Source: Cymbomonas tetramitiformis
Taxonomy: Eukaryota; Chlorophyta; Pyramimonadophyceae; Pyramimonadales; Pyramimonadaceae
Direction of reading: 5' to 3'
Assembly: GCA_001247695.2 (NCBI GenBank)
Contig: LGRX02010047.1
Location: 1-23,171, forward strand
DNA: 23,171 bases
Positions 1 through 9,024 of this stretch are shown here, in pieces. Below the pieces are notes generated by a model. The model searched no databases and was not told the origin of the DNA. It saw only the letters and a program-made list of their open reading frames with translations. The position numbers and the translations under genes were made by a program. The number at the start of each line of letters is the position of its first letter. Within the stretch, counting starts at the first letter, position 1.

Positions 1-128
1 AGTCGGTCGTGTCATATATTATTATGACAGTCGACAGTATGGTCGATCATGACTGTACAGGTCGAGTCGCGTCATACATTTATGACAGTCGTCAGTACGG
101 TCGACGATGACTGTACATGTCGCCAGAT
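1..128 (+). promoter_or_regulatory. U3 palindrome/tandem repeat block
   Basis: Two imperfect units of about 60 bp (11-70, 71-128) each begin with a palindrome GTCATA-(4 to 6 nt)-TATGAC at 11-28 and 71-86, continue with AGTCG, and end with GATGACTGTACA or ATCATGACTGTACA. In the full 3' LTR a third palindrome lies at 9104-9120, preceded by a run of GTCATA/GTCAT repeats. Repeated palindromes upstream of a TATA box suggest enhancer or repressor sites; the binding factor is unknown. Confidence 0.5.
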
Positions 129-365
129 GATTATGTCATATCATCAGGCATCACTGTCATCGAGAGTTCGTAAGTCGAACTCGAAGATGGCAAAGCAAAG
201 ATACATCTTGGAAACAAACCAAGAATCATCTTTAGCTTTCAGCATGCGCGGAACTCGCATGTGCAGCATGAACGAACTAGTTGTTATTACCATGCTGGTC
301 GTTCAACCTACGTCTCGGGTTCACAACCCAATGGCGGTACCATCTAAGATGATGGGTGACGTAGG

Positions 366-372
366 TATAAAA
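366..372 (+). promoter_or_regulatory. LTR TATA box
   Basis: TATAAAA in the context GTAGGTATAAAAGTGAGG, about 150 bp before the LTR end. Transcription would start near 395-400, which would define R. The same box is at 9486-9492 in the 3' LTR. It supports plus-strand transcription of the LTR element. Confidence 0.55.
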
Positions 373-524
373 GTGAGGAAGCGTTGTGCTTCAGCAGTTC
401 TTCATTCAGAGACTGCAACTCACAACCCGCTATACTGTAACACTTGTGTGTGCCGTTCAACAGCACAGTGTTTATTTGATATACTGTATAATATTTGTGG
501 GTTCGCATATCAGCCCTAACATAA

Positions 525-536
525 TGGTATTCTAAA
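525..536 (+). other. Candidate tRNA primer-binding site
   Basis: TGGTATTCTAAA begins three bases after the LTR terminal CA. TGG pairs with the CCA end of a tRNA, and TGGTAT matches the first six bases of the initiator-Met primer site used by many plant and fungal elements; the match then stops. Either a different tRNA or a short match is used. Confidence 0.4.
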
Positions 537-580
537 AGAACTCGTCAAGGCACGATACGAGAACTCGAGTGGGTGCAGCG

Positions 581-805
581 TCAGACGTAGTATAGATTAT
601 ATTGTTCGCAGGTTGCAGGTTGGCGCATAAAGGCGACAGCGCATATACTGAATAACTGCACAGCGAATAAGTGATAACAGCACGCTCGAATATCGACTAA
701 CACAGCATTCGCAAAGGAATCTACATTTTTCATATCAGCGCGATAAGGTGTGCGCACAGTATACTGATTGCGCACATATGATGTCAAAACTCGCAGGATT
801 GTCAC
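581..805 (-). CDS. Coding-like minus-strand ORF inside the LTR element, unidentified
   Basis: A 74-codon open frame read against the element's polarity. It resembles no family I recognise. The stretch from about 560 to 1140 is rich in CG-containing words (GCGC, TCGC, ACGC) compared with the AT-rich interior to its right, and its translation is balanced in composition rather than low-complexity. It lies just downstream (minus strand) of a similar frame at 863-1141, so the two could be remains of one gene. It may equally be chance. Confidence 0.2.
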   Translation of the reverse strand: MTILRVLTSYVRNQYTVRTPYRADMKNVDSFANAVLVDIRACCYHLFAVQLFSICAVAFMRQPATCEQYNLYYV

Positions 806-862
806 TGTATGCGAGATGAAGACGCGCGAATGAAAAAATGATCATCAGCATATATGATTGCA

Positions 863-1141
863 TCAACTGCGACAGGACGTACAAATTTCGTTAACAGCGC
901 GCTCGCATTCTTTCATGTGACTTACATCAATAACGATGACATACTTTGCGAAATGATCATCAGCATCGATTTTTGCAAATAATCCTTTCGCACTGTTCGC
1001 AATAATCAGCGCGTACGATGATTTCTTGCCTGTCAGCACGATATGCATTTTCCATAATTTCATCAGATGCGATGGACGCTCGATTTTAGTGCGTACGATT
1101 CCTGATGTGTCTACATGCAGCGAAACATGCGATATGTACAA
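863..1141 (-). CDS. Coding-like minus-strand ORF inside the LTR element, unidentified
   Basis: A 92-codon frame starting MYISHVSLHVDTSG and ending in a cysteine-containing tail (EICTSCRS). The middle alternates hydrophobic and charged residues (SSYALIIANSAKGLFAKID, then KYVIVIDVSH), as a folded domain might. No family recognised. It is antisense to LTR-driven transcription, so if real it would be a captured fragment with its own promoter or a relic. The composition break near 1150 suggests 560-1140 has a different origin from 1150-2960. Confidence 0.28.
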   Translation of the reverse strand: MYISHVSLHVDTSGIVRTKIERPSHLMKLWKMHIVLTGKKSSYALIIANSAKGLFAKIDADDHFAKYVIVIDVSHMKECERAVNEICTSCRS

Positions 1142-1160
1142 CGCGCGTCAATACCCTCTG

Positions 1161-2960
1161 CAGAATAAATGTACACTCGCAGGGATACATGGGATAGACG
1201 CATGATGGACGTACAATCATTATACTGCTGTGGACACACGATCATTATACTGCTGTGGACGCATTATCACTATTGCTGCTGTGAATGTACTATCATCATA
1301 CTGCAGCAATTTACAAATGTTCTGATGACTGCACAAATATTCTTAATCATCAGCATTCATGCTCATCAGAAATATAATAATGTGTGCACAATATGTGTGT
1401 GTGGATCAGCACACACACACACACATGCACACATGCACACATGCACACACATCACTTGCAGCAATCACCAACATGCAGTACATGCATTATTATACCATGT
1501 ATACATTTTATGCTGAGTGATTGCAACATTGTGAATTGTGCATGCATTAATAATACAGCTTGATCACGATGCCAGCTGTAACATATATATATATATATCA
1601 GTTTGATCACGATAGCAACTGGTATACTAGCATCATGCTGTGATACATGAACATTGCATAAGCACATTGCAGTGCATGCTAAACTATATTAGAACCCATA
1701 CAGTATAAGGTGCCTGTTCAGTAATCTTAACACAGTAATTAGCTCAATGTGACTCGGTGGAGTCGAGATACTCCTCGGACAACATATTGTTCTACTGTGG
1801 ATTACTGAAAGGATACTCACCGGAGCTGTATGTGAAATATACCCAGCAACTCATTTTGTAATGAGATCATCATGGAATTACAATAATCCCTAAACTTGAT
1901 ATATCATGTTAGATGTATTCAGTGCATGGTATGCTGACTATCTTGCATGATGAATTGTCTAGGATATTGTAATATCCAGAACATATCCTACTGCAAAGTG
2001 TGTAAAAGTTATCTTACACACACACACACACAGATAAAAGTGCTAATTAGTAAACACTGCATGCACACACACTGCATTGTATGTATTAACATTCACTGAT
2101 TCAAAGTGAATTGATTAACTTAAATATCTACTATGTGTATGATAATGTACATACCACTTTCCAAACACATGTGCGTGGAAAGTGTCAATGATGGCGATAC
2201 ATAAGGGAACAGGATAAGAAACCATGCTGAAGGGCTGGATGGAGAATATCTCCAGACCCGAAGGCATTATACAATGCTCAAATAAGCAGCTGGTCACTGC
2301 TGAGCATTGTCCATTCGTCTCACATATCAGCTGGAGCAACTACAACAAGTACATTGCATTATGATAGTTGATTCAGAATTGATCAGCTCAATTTGCATGT
2401 AACTACAGATCAGTTTTCACATGATTTCTGACAATAGTATAAAGGACATTCACATAAATGTGTTGTGTGAAGTTGCTGTGATTGTATCCAGCAAAGTCCA
2501 GATTTGTTCCAAATGAGATATATCACTTTGATAAATCTTAAGAGCACAGACCTATGCTCAAACAAATCATAGGTTGAGAAATATCGCTAAAGTGGCTGTT
2601 TCCACTTAAGTTGATTAATATATACATAACCAGAAAAGTACATTTGCTGTGCATGGGTTTAAATCAGTAAAACCCAGAATGCTTTCAACTGTAAATGTTG
2701 ATATTCAGCACAACTCACTTATTTGCTATGAAAAAATGTCATATGCAAAAGTGAAGTTCCTTGTAATGATTCTGTACTTACATTTCACATTTACACTGAA
2801 ATATGTCACCACAACAATATTTCAGACAGCTGAAAAAAGCTGTAAAATAGGTGAAAAAGCTCCACGTTTAATTTCAAAATGAAAAATGTGTGCCCATTTT
2901 ATGTAAGATTATGATTTTATACCTATTAAGGTATCAGAAAATCATAATGACACATGTCAT
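1161..2960. other. AT-rich non-coding LTR-element interior with microsatellites
   Basis: No supportable gene. It contains CA/CACATG repeats (about 1410-1455, with a TGTGTGTG arm at 1394-1403 that can pair with them), an AT run (1583-1599) and a CA run (2015-2032). Remaining open frames are short and composition-driven. Confidence 0.6.
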
Positions 2961-3560
2961 ATCAGTGTGACACCCTAAAATATTAGGTGTTGAATATATA
3001 TGGGTAACGCTATTGCTATGGCAATAAATCGCTCAAAATGCTGTACGTAAAACACATTTTGAAATTTTCGGATTGATTTTTTTTGATAAAATGAATGTTT
3101 ATATATCAAATATCAATCCCTGATTTATGCAGCATGTGTAACGCCCTGTAACAACCCTAAAATTAAATGTGTGTAACAGGGGTGTAACGTACCTCCTAAA
3201 ACACACTTTACGTTTATGTGGGTATTAAATGCAGTTTTGCTTAAAAATCTTTGCAAAAACGTCATACTGCTTATTTTTTACCTGTATTAGAGTTACTGAT
3301 ATCAAGTAACACCCTAAACACTATATTGAGTAACAGGGCCACTGTAACTATATATGCTCTAAAATGCCAGTTTTATTTCGTAAAACTTCGTTTTTTGGCA
3401 TTATTATATCATGCTAAATCATCATAGACATGATAATACTATGGGCAACAACCCTAAAACTGTAGGGCAACAACCCAAAAACTGCAGGGCTACAACCCAA
3501 GGACTGTAGGGCTGCAACCCTAAAACTGTATGAGCTGCTTTCTATAAGGACTGCAAGCTA
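2961..3560. repeat. CCCTAAA-motif region ending in four tandem 22-bp units
   Basis: CCCTAAA appears at 2973, 3155 (as CCCTAAAA), 3312, 3452 and 3518, often preceded by AACA or CA. From 3443 to 3530 there are four head-to-tail 22-bp units of the form GGGCWRCAACCC-(A/T)AARACTGYA (3443-3464, 3465-3486, 3487-3508, 3509-3530). GGG and CCC in each unit can pair around a TGCA-like centre. The same unit recurs singly elsewhere in the element. Confidence 0.7.
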
Positions 3561-4300
3561 TAAGCTATAAGCTATAAAGTATATAAACAACTGACTGCCT
3601 ATATATTCACACTTCCTCAAGGGGGGAAGAAGGTGGATAGGATTCACACATATCCATTTCATATTCCGATCTGGTGATTTCTGATGGATTGCTTTTGATA
3701 AAATCACTGCATCCACAAATAACGTTGAAATCTGTACAACGTTGAATCCACCATATATATATATATATATCCCACCTGATGCACTTTGGCACTATAGCCG
3801 TACATAAGAGTGGGAAGGACAAGTGCATCGCTGTAAGACTGGTTGATATAGTCCCAGTGTTGAAGGCAGAATTTGGCACCCGAATAACAGCTGATAACTG
3901 TTGGTGACCACCATGCAAAACCTTCCAAGCGTAACTCTTTTGTCCTGAGATGCAAGTGAATTGTTCATAAATGTTGACATCACATAAAAGCATTCTGATA
4001 AAAACCCTATATATCCATGTGAGTTGTCATTACTACAAATGACATGGGTTTTGAATCGTCGAATGAGTATAACTCCAATGAATTCATTAGTACAGAATAG
4101 CTGTAGAGATTATTCCTCCGGCTGGATTGCAATCATTCACAATCCCTGTACATTCCGGTGACAAAATATTGCACTGGACTGATCACCGCATTGGTATAAT
4201 CTGTGATATATAAGTCACCAGAGAAAGCATTGCAATCAGCACAATGCTGTCTAGACTCACAAAGATGAGTAACAGATATTCTCAGATGTAATAAATAGAG
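3561..4300. other. LTR-element interior without an identifiable gene
   Basis: Includes a purine tract with hairpin-capable ends (CTTCC...GGAAG, 3612-3633) and an AT run at about 3752-3769. Three overlapping minus-strand frames at 3607-3993 run through the AT microsatellite and look like chance. Confidence 0.45.
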
Positions 4301-4306
4301 GCACAA

Positions 4307-4380
4307 TGTGACCTACGCTAAAATCGCGTATGCTCGGGCACTGTATTGTGACCTGCGCTAAGATCGTGTATGCATGGACA
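4307..4380. repeat. Direct repeat, two units with 40-bp period
   Basis: TGTGACCTACGCTAAAATCG at 4307 and TGTGACCTGCGCTAAGATCG at 4347 begin two similar units that continue with GTATGC and GGCAC or GGACAC. Substitutions separate the copies, so the duplication predates the recent insertion of the element. Confidence 0.6.
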
Positions 4381-4702
4381 CAACATGACTCGTGCCAATG
4401 ACGTGGACATATATTTTTTGCCACGACATCACATCTGAAATCAATAAATCACTCAGAGTAAAGGTGTTGACATCAGTATAGCACCATTATACATATAGTC
4501 ATGAGGATTTTAAAGAAGACATAGTCTCTCCGATATTGACAAACATGGTACATATATATATATCCATGCTCTCTGATCATATATTGATATCCCACAGCAT
4601 ACGATGATGGTAATAGCAAGCCACTTCGCCGCTGGAGGGTAGTGTTGTATATACACAGCACATGCTTGGGTACTATATGACCCACGCTAATGACGTGGAT
4701 TC

Positions 4703-4764
4703 GGGCTGCATCCCAATAACTGCAATGCACCTTCGGTGCAAGGGGCTGCAACCCGAGAACTGCT
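4703..4764 (+). repeat. Composite module: 22-bp unit, 15-nt hairpin, 22-bp unit (copy 1)
   Basis: A 22-bp unit (4703-4724, starting GGGCTGCATCCC) is followed by the perfect hairpin TGCACCTTCGGTGCA (4726-4740; six pairs, TTC loop) and another 22-bp unit (4743-4764, GGGCTGCAACCC). The same order recurs at 7971-8032, so the whole module was copied or is under constraint. Function unknown. Confidence 0.65.
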
Positions 4765-4901
4765 ATCCAGCTTCATAGAAAGCTTCCACGTCATCACATA
4801 GAGGTCGGACCTCTGTTGTATTTGAACGGCGTTTGACAACCGCCTAGCAATACACTTCCTTGAGGGGGGAAGATGATAAGCTAGCAATACAACTAAAAAC
4901 C

Positions 4902-4930
4902 AAATAAATAATAAATAATAAATAATAAAG
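4902..4930. repeat. AAT-type microsatellite
   Basis: Runs of AATAAATAAT and AATAATAAAG; low-complexity DNA in the LTR-element interior. Confidence 0.6.
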
Positions 4931-5697
4931 ACAAATAATAAAACAAGTAAGTTGCATCATTGTTTTTGTTGTGGTAAGCCTGACTATATACAGTCAAACC
5001 ATGCAAAACTCCATGAAAGTTGACACATACATCAGTCATGACATTCATATGAGCTTGATTTTGAAGACCTAGACATTGTATACATCTGGTCTAGCATGTA
5101 TCCAGACTATAATTGTATACTGACACGGTGCAAGCACTATAGCCTCTGCCACCGATGATCATTGGAAAGGGCAACCATTCTTGATACTTCATACATATCA
5201 TCTGACTGGATCATTAAAGGTGTCAAGATTACTCAATGCAATATGCAGGCCACGGCCTGAGTACAACACCTAGAAAGGTCAAAGCCACTGAGCTGACCAA
5301 TGCAGCATAAATGCTAGCTGCCTTGAAGGCTATACAATAAGCCTATTGCCCTTATGTCTTGATATGTATCCGTGTATTGGCATCTCTTTGAGGTAATTAT
5401 GCCTACTGAATGAGCCATACCAACCATCTTGTCTTCATTGATCATTACATATCTGATCATATCGCCATTGAGCAATGCCTATTCTGTGAGATTATATATC
5501 ACGAGGCATTTCATTAGTGCACAATAAACAATTGAAGTGCAACAAAGATCATCAGCTCTACATCATACCAAAAGGTTGAGTTGTTGTCAATTGAATTTTT
5601 TAGACACCATTTCTCAGAGGTCTATTCATCATAAAAGACAGAGTCTGTGCAATCATGGCTATTCAGCCTCCGACATAGCTGCATAGCTATTTAGCTT
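4931..5697. other. LTR-element interior, nothing identified
   Basis: AT-rich sequence with stops in all frames. No repeat, RNA gene or coding trace that I can support. Confidence 0.5.
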
Positions 5698-5954
5698 ATG
5701 ACCCAACCGTTGTTAAGCAGCCTCCACGCTATATGGCTGAAAAATGGCAAGCAATCTCTTCGGTCATTCTTGGGCATAGAGCAATCAAGCACAGCCAATC
5801 CAGGATATTTATCCCAAAATTCTCTTCGAATTATTCATATCTTCTATGTGTCATATGAAACAACCAATATACCACCCTATGATGAAAGTCATCTCCTTCA
5901 GTGGTGATTTTGCATAGTGACTTTCTTGCTGTTTATTTTCTTCTCATGCTGCAG

Positions 5955-6192
5955 GTCTGCTGCATCCCTGTGTGATTCGTCCTCGATGAAAGAACAAGAC
6001 ATGTTGAAGCCAGTTTTGCTTTTGGATGAAGAAAGCTCAGAAGATGAAGTTACCAGCAAGTTTCGTAGCTGGTACAACGAAGCCTTGGAAAACCCGCAAT
6101 CTGCATACGGTCTCCAAGCACAGTTCATCCTCATTCTGGAAAGTGACAGAAATTTTATAGTCATAAAACAAGTCACAATTCTATCGGATTGA
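5955..6192 (+). pseudogene. Possible captured exon fragment, acidic, unidentified
   Basis: A pyrimidine-rich stretch ending in CAG (ATTTTCTTCTCATGCTGCAG, 5935-5954) precedes a coding-like stretch in one frame up to a stop at 6190-6192. The translation includes an acidic segment (LLLDEESSEDEVTSKF) followed by RSWYNEALENPQSAYGL, a sequence that looks like protein and not microsatellite translation. This is what a spliced exon carried into a retroelement could look like. No family recognised. The opposite strand is also open (5898-6209), which weakens the argument. Confidence 0.25.
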
Positions 6193-6552
6193 AATGACAC
6201 ATTCACCATTCATACTTCTTTATCATAACAAGTCTCTGAATAGTGTTTGCCCAAAAATAAAATGGGCACTATTGAGATAAGTGATCATGTGCTGAAGAAT
6301 ATACACATATCACTAGGCAATGCCATGTTCTATTCATAATGAAATGACATGTCAGCCATCCATCAACTACGAAAATATAACTCGTAGTAATTTGTTGTCA
6401 TTACGGACACTTCTTGATCGACTCTCCATTAGCTTCGATACCAAAGTTAACTTCGGTACCATCACTGATTTCTTTGTTCATCATGACAATCATTTTCCAG
6501 AACCATTGTCTAAAATTGGGTACACTATATTGACCCTAAACTGACAAAGTAT

Positions 6553-6574
6553 GTGGGCTGCAACCCAACGACTG
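6553..6574 (+). repeat. Dispersed 22-bp unit (single copy)
   Basis: GGGCTGCAACCCAACGACTG matches the unit of 3443-3530 and of the composite modules. It sits alone, without the hairpin. Confidence 0.6.
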
Positions 6575-6972
6575 CATTTGACATCATCTGGCATTTGCCA
6601 CATTCAAAAACGTCAGGCATATTGCCAATATGACGTAGAGAGAATCAATGTTCAGATTGACATTGTTACCTCTAAAGCATTCGATGAATATCTCAGTCTG
6701 ATTCTCTATCAAATCATTTTTCACATAACATAATGATTGAATAACATCCTCCATCACCATCTGATTGGTTTGATACATCTCTTTTTGCGAGGGGGAGGAA
6801 GAGTATAGATTCATTCATTTTCATACAGCTGCCACACCTTACATCATTGTGATTTTGCTTGGAAAATTAAAGATCTTATCAAAAGTTCCAGCATCTGTGT
6901 ATAGCAGCCATAAAATTGATGACACGGTACATCATGCCGATTGAAACATCAAATGAAGTCTTATTTGACTTA

Positions 6973-7559
6973 CTAACACATAAAGTTCATTATGAAGAAA
7001 TCATAAATGCACATTTCTCCGGCTCTATCATATTGTAGGGGCACTGACATAGGAGAACGATGGTTTTCAAATATGAATAAGCTATATTGTAAGCTTACGA
7101 CCATCACTTTGACGTCAACAGCCTGGGATGCTGATTGTCGAAATTCAAGAGTTGAAGGATTCATTGAATCAACCTTGATACATGTGTTTTGATTCATAAA
7201 TTGTTGATCCATGATTTCTCCCCAAATCTTGAGAAGCTGGCACACAAGTTGTTGCCAATGTCTTGAGGAAAGCATCTGAGCAAAGGATTGCCAGTTGTGC
7301 CATCAGGCATCGAATTCCATAAACAGCAAAGCCGAGTGAGTAAATCCGCCACTCTAGCTAAATTGCCCGTCATTCCTTCCAGGTTCATGACAAGAGACAA
7401 TTCATCAAAGTCATACACCAATGCATAAGTCACATGCATGGTTGCACAGTTTGTATCCGAATGCCATTCCATCAAAGTTAAGCATCTTGACAGTAATTCT
7501 GGCCAACCAAAAGCCTTCCTGTCTTCGGATATCCTGAGCATTCTCATTTCCAGTTCCAT
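6973..7559 (-). pseudogene. Coding-like minus-strand relic in two frames, unidentified
   Basis: One frame (7559-7194, 121 codons, starting MELEMRMLRISEDRKAFGWP) overlaps another (7275-6973, 100 codons). Both translate into balanced sequence of ordinary protein character. The first loses that character near 7230, where the second takes over, as expected if one old frame suffered a single indel. Further minus-strand coding-like pieces follow at 6814-6584 and about 6530-6380. No family recognised. All run opposite to LTR transcription, so this may be a host gene fragment caught by the element. Confidence 0.3.
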
Positions 7560-7948
7560 TATGGACTAGGAAGCATCATGACTGTGCCTCGCCAGGACAC
7601 TAATCCTCAAAGCCGCACACTTGAGGCGAGCCTTATGAGACAGTGACCTTTGGCTTGTGGGGCGTCAACCCCTTATCAAATCCTGAACATTTGTTAACAC
7701 CTGGATAAATTTATCATGATGCAACTTAAGTGGGATTATAAGTTCCACATAATCATATTGTCTACGTATGCTGAAGGCATAACTACCGCATATGGTTACA
7801 ATAGGTCGCAGCTTCTATAACATTGTGGCTTCTAAGTCAAAAGCTGATAGCCAATGACTTTTTGCCAAAAATTGCCGACCATATAAAAATCAGGCCATGG
7901 AAACATGTACCCAAGAGGTTTTCGTCCATCGGTCACATATATATATCA
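7560..7948. other. LTR-element interior, nothing identified
   Basis: No gene or clear repeat. An ATAT run lies next to the composite module (about 7937-7946). Confidence 0.45.
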
Positions 7949-8032
7949 GGGCTGCATCCCAAGAACTGCAGGGCTGCATCCCAAAGACTGCGATGCACCT
8001 TCGGTGCAATGGGCTGCAACCCGAGAACTGCA
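7949..8032 (+). repeat. Composite module: two 22-bp units, 15-nt hairpin, one 22-bp unit (copy 2)
   Basis: Units at 7949-7970 and 7971-7992 (GGGCTGCATCCC), the hairpin TGCACCTTCGGTGCA at 7994-8008, then a unit at 8011-8032 (GGGCTGCAACCC). A degenerate relative (GGGTTATATCCCTAACA) follows from 8033 and resembles the LTR's CCCTAACA end. Parallel to 4703-4764. Confidence 0.65.
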
Positions 8033-8339
8033 GGGTTATATCCCTAACATTTTTACCCTGCATCAAATTGATATGACAGGAGCAGGAATTGATCCTTCCT
8101 TGCTAAAGGTGTAGTGAGCCTTGTTCAAAATCATACCCTTGCACAGATACGCACACATGCGAGATATCATATCTGTGGATAAATAAAAACTGCTAAATGC
8201 TACCTTTGCCAAAACCGTGGTTTGTCATCGGATTCTTGGCCAGTCATCCGAAGCTACCGGAGATAATGACTGAGGTAGAAGGAGTTGTGATCCTAAGTTG
8301 TGCTTGACAAACATGACTAAATAAATTTCACATTAGTAC

Positions 8340-8800
8340 GTGGCGAATTCATTCTCACTCATCGCGATAGATGTTCGTCAAAGCGTGCGTACTGGACAAA
8401 ATATTGAGGAGTTGAGCAGACCGGTTAAGGATTATAAGTCCAATTCCGTTAAGCAGGGCCGCTCCGTTTGCATTAAAACAAGCCCCTTTGTTCGTTTATT
8501 ATCGAAATCGGGCTCCCCATCACCGCCTAGGATCCTCCAAAGTAGCTTAAGGAGGGGAGGAAGAGTTGGGTGCACTATATCAGGCCGAGAATCGTTCGAA
8601 TATAATTCGTTATAATCGTGGGATCATCGATCGCGCAAAGGCGACGACGGCTAGCGCAAATAATCCGTAACGTAGACTTCGGATGCTTTGAATCGTCTAG
8701 CACATACATGATAACGTGTGGATCAATCAGTAATCCAGCGTAGGATTGTATCGCGAAAACGCTCTTCATTGAACCTTGGAACGTCACTCAACGATACGAT
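8340..8800. other. CG-richer segment with opposed coding-like ORFs
   Basis: This stretch differs from the surrounding AT-rich interior in its frequent CG words (TCGCG, GCGTGCG, CGACGACGG) and recalls 560-1140. It has a 91-codon plus frame (8340-8615) and a 70-codon minus frame (8787-8575, starting MTFQGSMKSVFAIQSYAG). The minus frame looks more protein-like, but neither is identifiable. A purine tract lies at 8549-8565. Confidence 0.25.
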
Positions 8801-8812
8801 TTCCGGAAAGGT

Positions 8813-8834
8813 GGGCTGCATCCTAAGGACTGTA
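8813..8834 (+). repeat. Dispersed 22-bp unit near the 3' end of the element
   Basis: GGGCTGCATCCTAAGGACTG is a diverged copy of the interior 22-bp unit, about 190 bp before the 3' LTR. Confidence 0.5.
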
Positions 8835-9011
8835 TGGCTAAATGCCTAAGGTGAGGGACTAAAGTGGACTCAGTTCCCCCCAATAACCTAAAAACACCAT
8901 GAGGGACGCCTCAAATCGGTGTAAGAAGACTGGTACCAGCAAGAAGCGACAACAACAAAGACATCAAAGACATATACAAAGGTATGCCCGTTGTGAGGTC
9001 ACAACTCTCTT

Positions 9012-9022
9012 AAGAGGGGAGA
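9012..9022 (+). other. Polypurine tract of the LTR element
   Basis: AAGAGGGGAGA ends two bases before the TG that opens the 3' LTR. A purine run directly 5' of the 3' LTR primes plus-strand DNA synthesis in LTR elements, so it fixes both orientation and LTR start. Confidence 0.75.
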
Positions 9023-9024
9023 TC

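Larger units (their letters stand above)
1..521 (+). repeat. 5' LTR (missing its first 96 bases)
   Basis: Matches 9121-9641 at 520 of 521 positions and ends at the same CA dinucleotide, after which the sequences diverge. It holds U3 palindromic repeats (11-128), a TATA box (366-372) and the presumed R/U5 downstream. An open frame of 156 codons (49-519) occurs in both copies, but it starts in U3 upstream of the TATA box and resembles no protein I know, so I treat it as chance. Confidence 0.88.

Noticed and set aside
49..519. 156-codon open frame inside the LTR, repeated at 9169-9639
   Set aside because: It begins in U3 upstream of the TATA box, runs through the U3 repeats, and shows no protein-family features. 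It is preserved in both copies only because the LTRs are near identical.
1169..1516. 115-codon plus-strand frame rich in His/Thr
   Set aside because: Translation of CA/CACATG microsatellite DNA.
3607..3993. 128-codon minus-strand frame
   Set aside because: It runs through an AT microsatellite (YIYIY) and overlaps two other open frames on the same strand; composition-driven.
8586..8615. TTCGAA-containing stretch resembling a tRNA T-arm
   Set aside because: No acceptor stem or anticodon arm can be placed around it.
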